From: a virus
DNA length: 30,835 nucleotides
IMG/VR virus record: IMGVR_UViG_3300008267_000227
Span: 1-30,835 of that record
Reading direction: 5' to 3' (one strand)
Positions 30,336 through 30,835 of this stretch are shown one piece after another. The position numbers and the translations under genes were made by a program. Position 1 is the first letter of the stretch; each line of letters opens with the position of its first letter. The notes under the pieces are model-generated. The model was not told where the DNA came from. It saw nothing but the letters and a program-made list of their open reading frames with translations, and ran no database searches.

Positions 30336-30835
30336 TAATAGTAGGAGCTGGAGTAGCAGGCGTAAATGCTGCAACAAAATTAGTTGATAATGGATATCCT
30401 GGAGAATTAATCACTGTAATTGATATGGGTAAAGATCCATACCAACGTAAACCTGAAGAAGTAATGACAGGTTTCTTAGGCGCTGGGGGTTGGTCTGACG
30501 GAAAATTAACATACCATACAGCAATTGGGGGTCAATTATCAAAATATTGCGGTGAGGAAAAAGCAATGGAATTAATGGATCAAGTTATTACCAACTTCAA
30601 ACGATTCCACCCTAAACCAGAGGAAGTACAATGCTCAAATCCTGAAGAGGAACCTGAATTCATTAAACCATATTTTGGTTTACGATTATTCCCAGTATGG
30701 CACGTAGGTACAGATTATTTATCTGAAATTGCTAAAAATTGGTACGATTATTTAGTATCTAAAGGTGTACAATTCCATTGGGAAGCTAAAGTAACATATA
30801 TAGAATTTGATTCAAATTCAATGTTGGTTAAAGAA
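30320..30835 (+). CDS. FAD-dependent dehydrogenase, N-terminal part (cut by window end)
   Basis: An open frame of 172 codons runs off the window. MDKRIVIVGAGVAGVNAATK holds the dinucleotide-binding GxGxxG (Gly9, 11, 14) after a first beta strand, and VIDMG ends the second strand with an Asp that typically holds the ribose. The following FLGAGGWSDGKLTYHTAIGG resembles the GxGGAGxxSDGKL segment of FAD-dependent dehydrogenases of the COG2509 type. A conserved-looking LRLFPVWHVGTDYLSEIAKN lies near 121-140. It could be a phage auxiliary metabolic gene acting in cofactor or cell-envelope chemistry; the substrate is unknown. The ATG at 30320 lies 16 nt within the preceding gene. No frameshift is seen in the visible part. 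Confidence 0.78.
   Translation, partial: MDKRIVIVGAGVAGVNAATKLVDNGYPGELITVIDMGKDPYQRKPEEVMTGFLGAGGWSDGKLTYHTAIGGQLSKYCGEEKAMELMDQVITNFKRFHPKPEEVQCSNPEEEPEFIKPYFGLRLFPVWHVGTDYLSEIAKNWYDYLVSKGVQFHWEAKVTYIEFDSNSMLVKE

Noticed and set aside
1-30835. CRISPR arrays, tRNA genes, insertion sequences
   Set aside because: No spaced direct repeats, no cloverleaf with a CCA-type end and no transposase or flanking inverted repeats were seen by eye; low-sensitivity scan.

Overview
The window is a stretch of a virulent-type, tailed phage genome of the T4 superfamily (contractile-tailed myovirus). It is strongly AT-rich and every recognisable gene is on the + strand. Landmark genes are a gp55-like late sigma factor, a gp5-like central spike, gp25 and gp6 baseplate wedge proteins and a DnaG/gp61-like primase. 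Almost no gene has a Shine-Dalgarno sequence; start codons sit behind A-rich leaders or overlap the previous stop codon. Together with a Hc1/histone-H1-like small protein and one promoter-like TTTG-20 nt-TAnnTTTA site, this points (inference, moderate confidence) to a Bacteroidota host, probably an aquatic flavobacterium. I did not identify the phage at species level.

Layout. (a) 57-2026: a small charged protein, an HD-domain phosphohydrolase, a single-pass membrane protein and the late sigma factor. (b) 2065-5556: gp5-like spike, two proteins that look like halves of a carboxypeptidase-regulatory-type beta-sandwich, and a small tagged protein. (c) 5556-18239: baseplate and tail-tip block: gp25, gp6, a DNRLRE-like structural protein, a small coiled-coil protein, a 2058-residue giant protein with a Tail_P2_I/gp7-like core and a LamG-like domain, a conserved 221-residue structural protein, and two paralogous structural proteins. 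(d) 18245-22065: non-structural genes set within the virion genes: GIY-YIG nuclease, primase, RecB-type PD-(D/E)XK nuclease, HExxH metalloprotease-like protein, zinc-ribbon protein and a membrane-anchored GAF-like protein. (e) 22067-25665: acidic or highly charged, low-complexity proteins with an H1-like protein, an EF-hand loop protein and a Tudor-like domain; this looks like a prohead-core or internal-protein block. (f) 25729-29756: calcineurin-type phosphoesterase overlapping a P-loop kinase-like gene, then a run of small modular proteins with zinc-ribbon, HiPIP-like, cupin-like and SH3-like parts. (g) 29757-29861: the only large non-coding gap, with a strong intrinsic terminator. (h) 29862-end: a conserved phage protein and the start of a FAD-dependent dehydrogenase cut by the window edge.

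How it fits together. Genes are packed so that many neighbours overlap by 1 nt (TAATG or TGATG) or 4 nt (ATGA), so long polycistronic messages with coupled translation are likely. An 8-bp motif TATTTATA recurs just upstream of several structural genes and could be the late promoter read by the encoded gp55-like factor. The most intriguing pattern is a short basic/amphipathic N-terminal peptide (consensus about LKKIIKExL, containing LxE/IxE) shared by otherwise unrelated proteins. It resembles the capsid-targeting sequences of T4 internal proteins and would, if real, mark a set of packaged or injected proteins.
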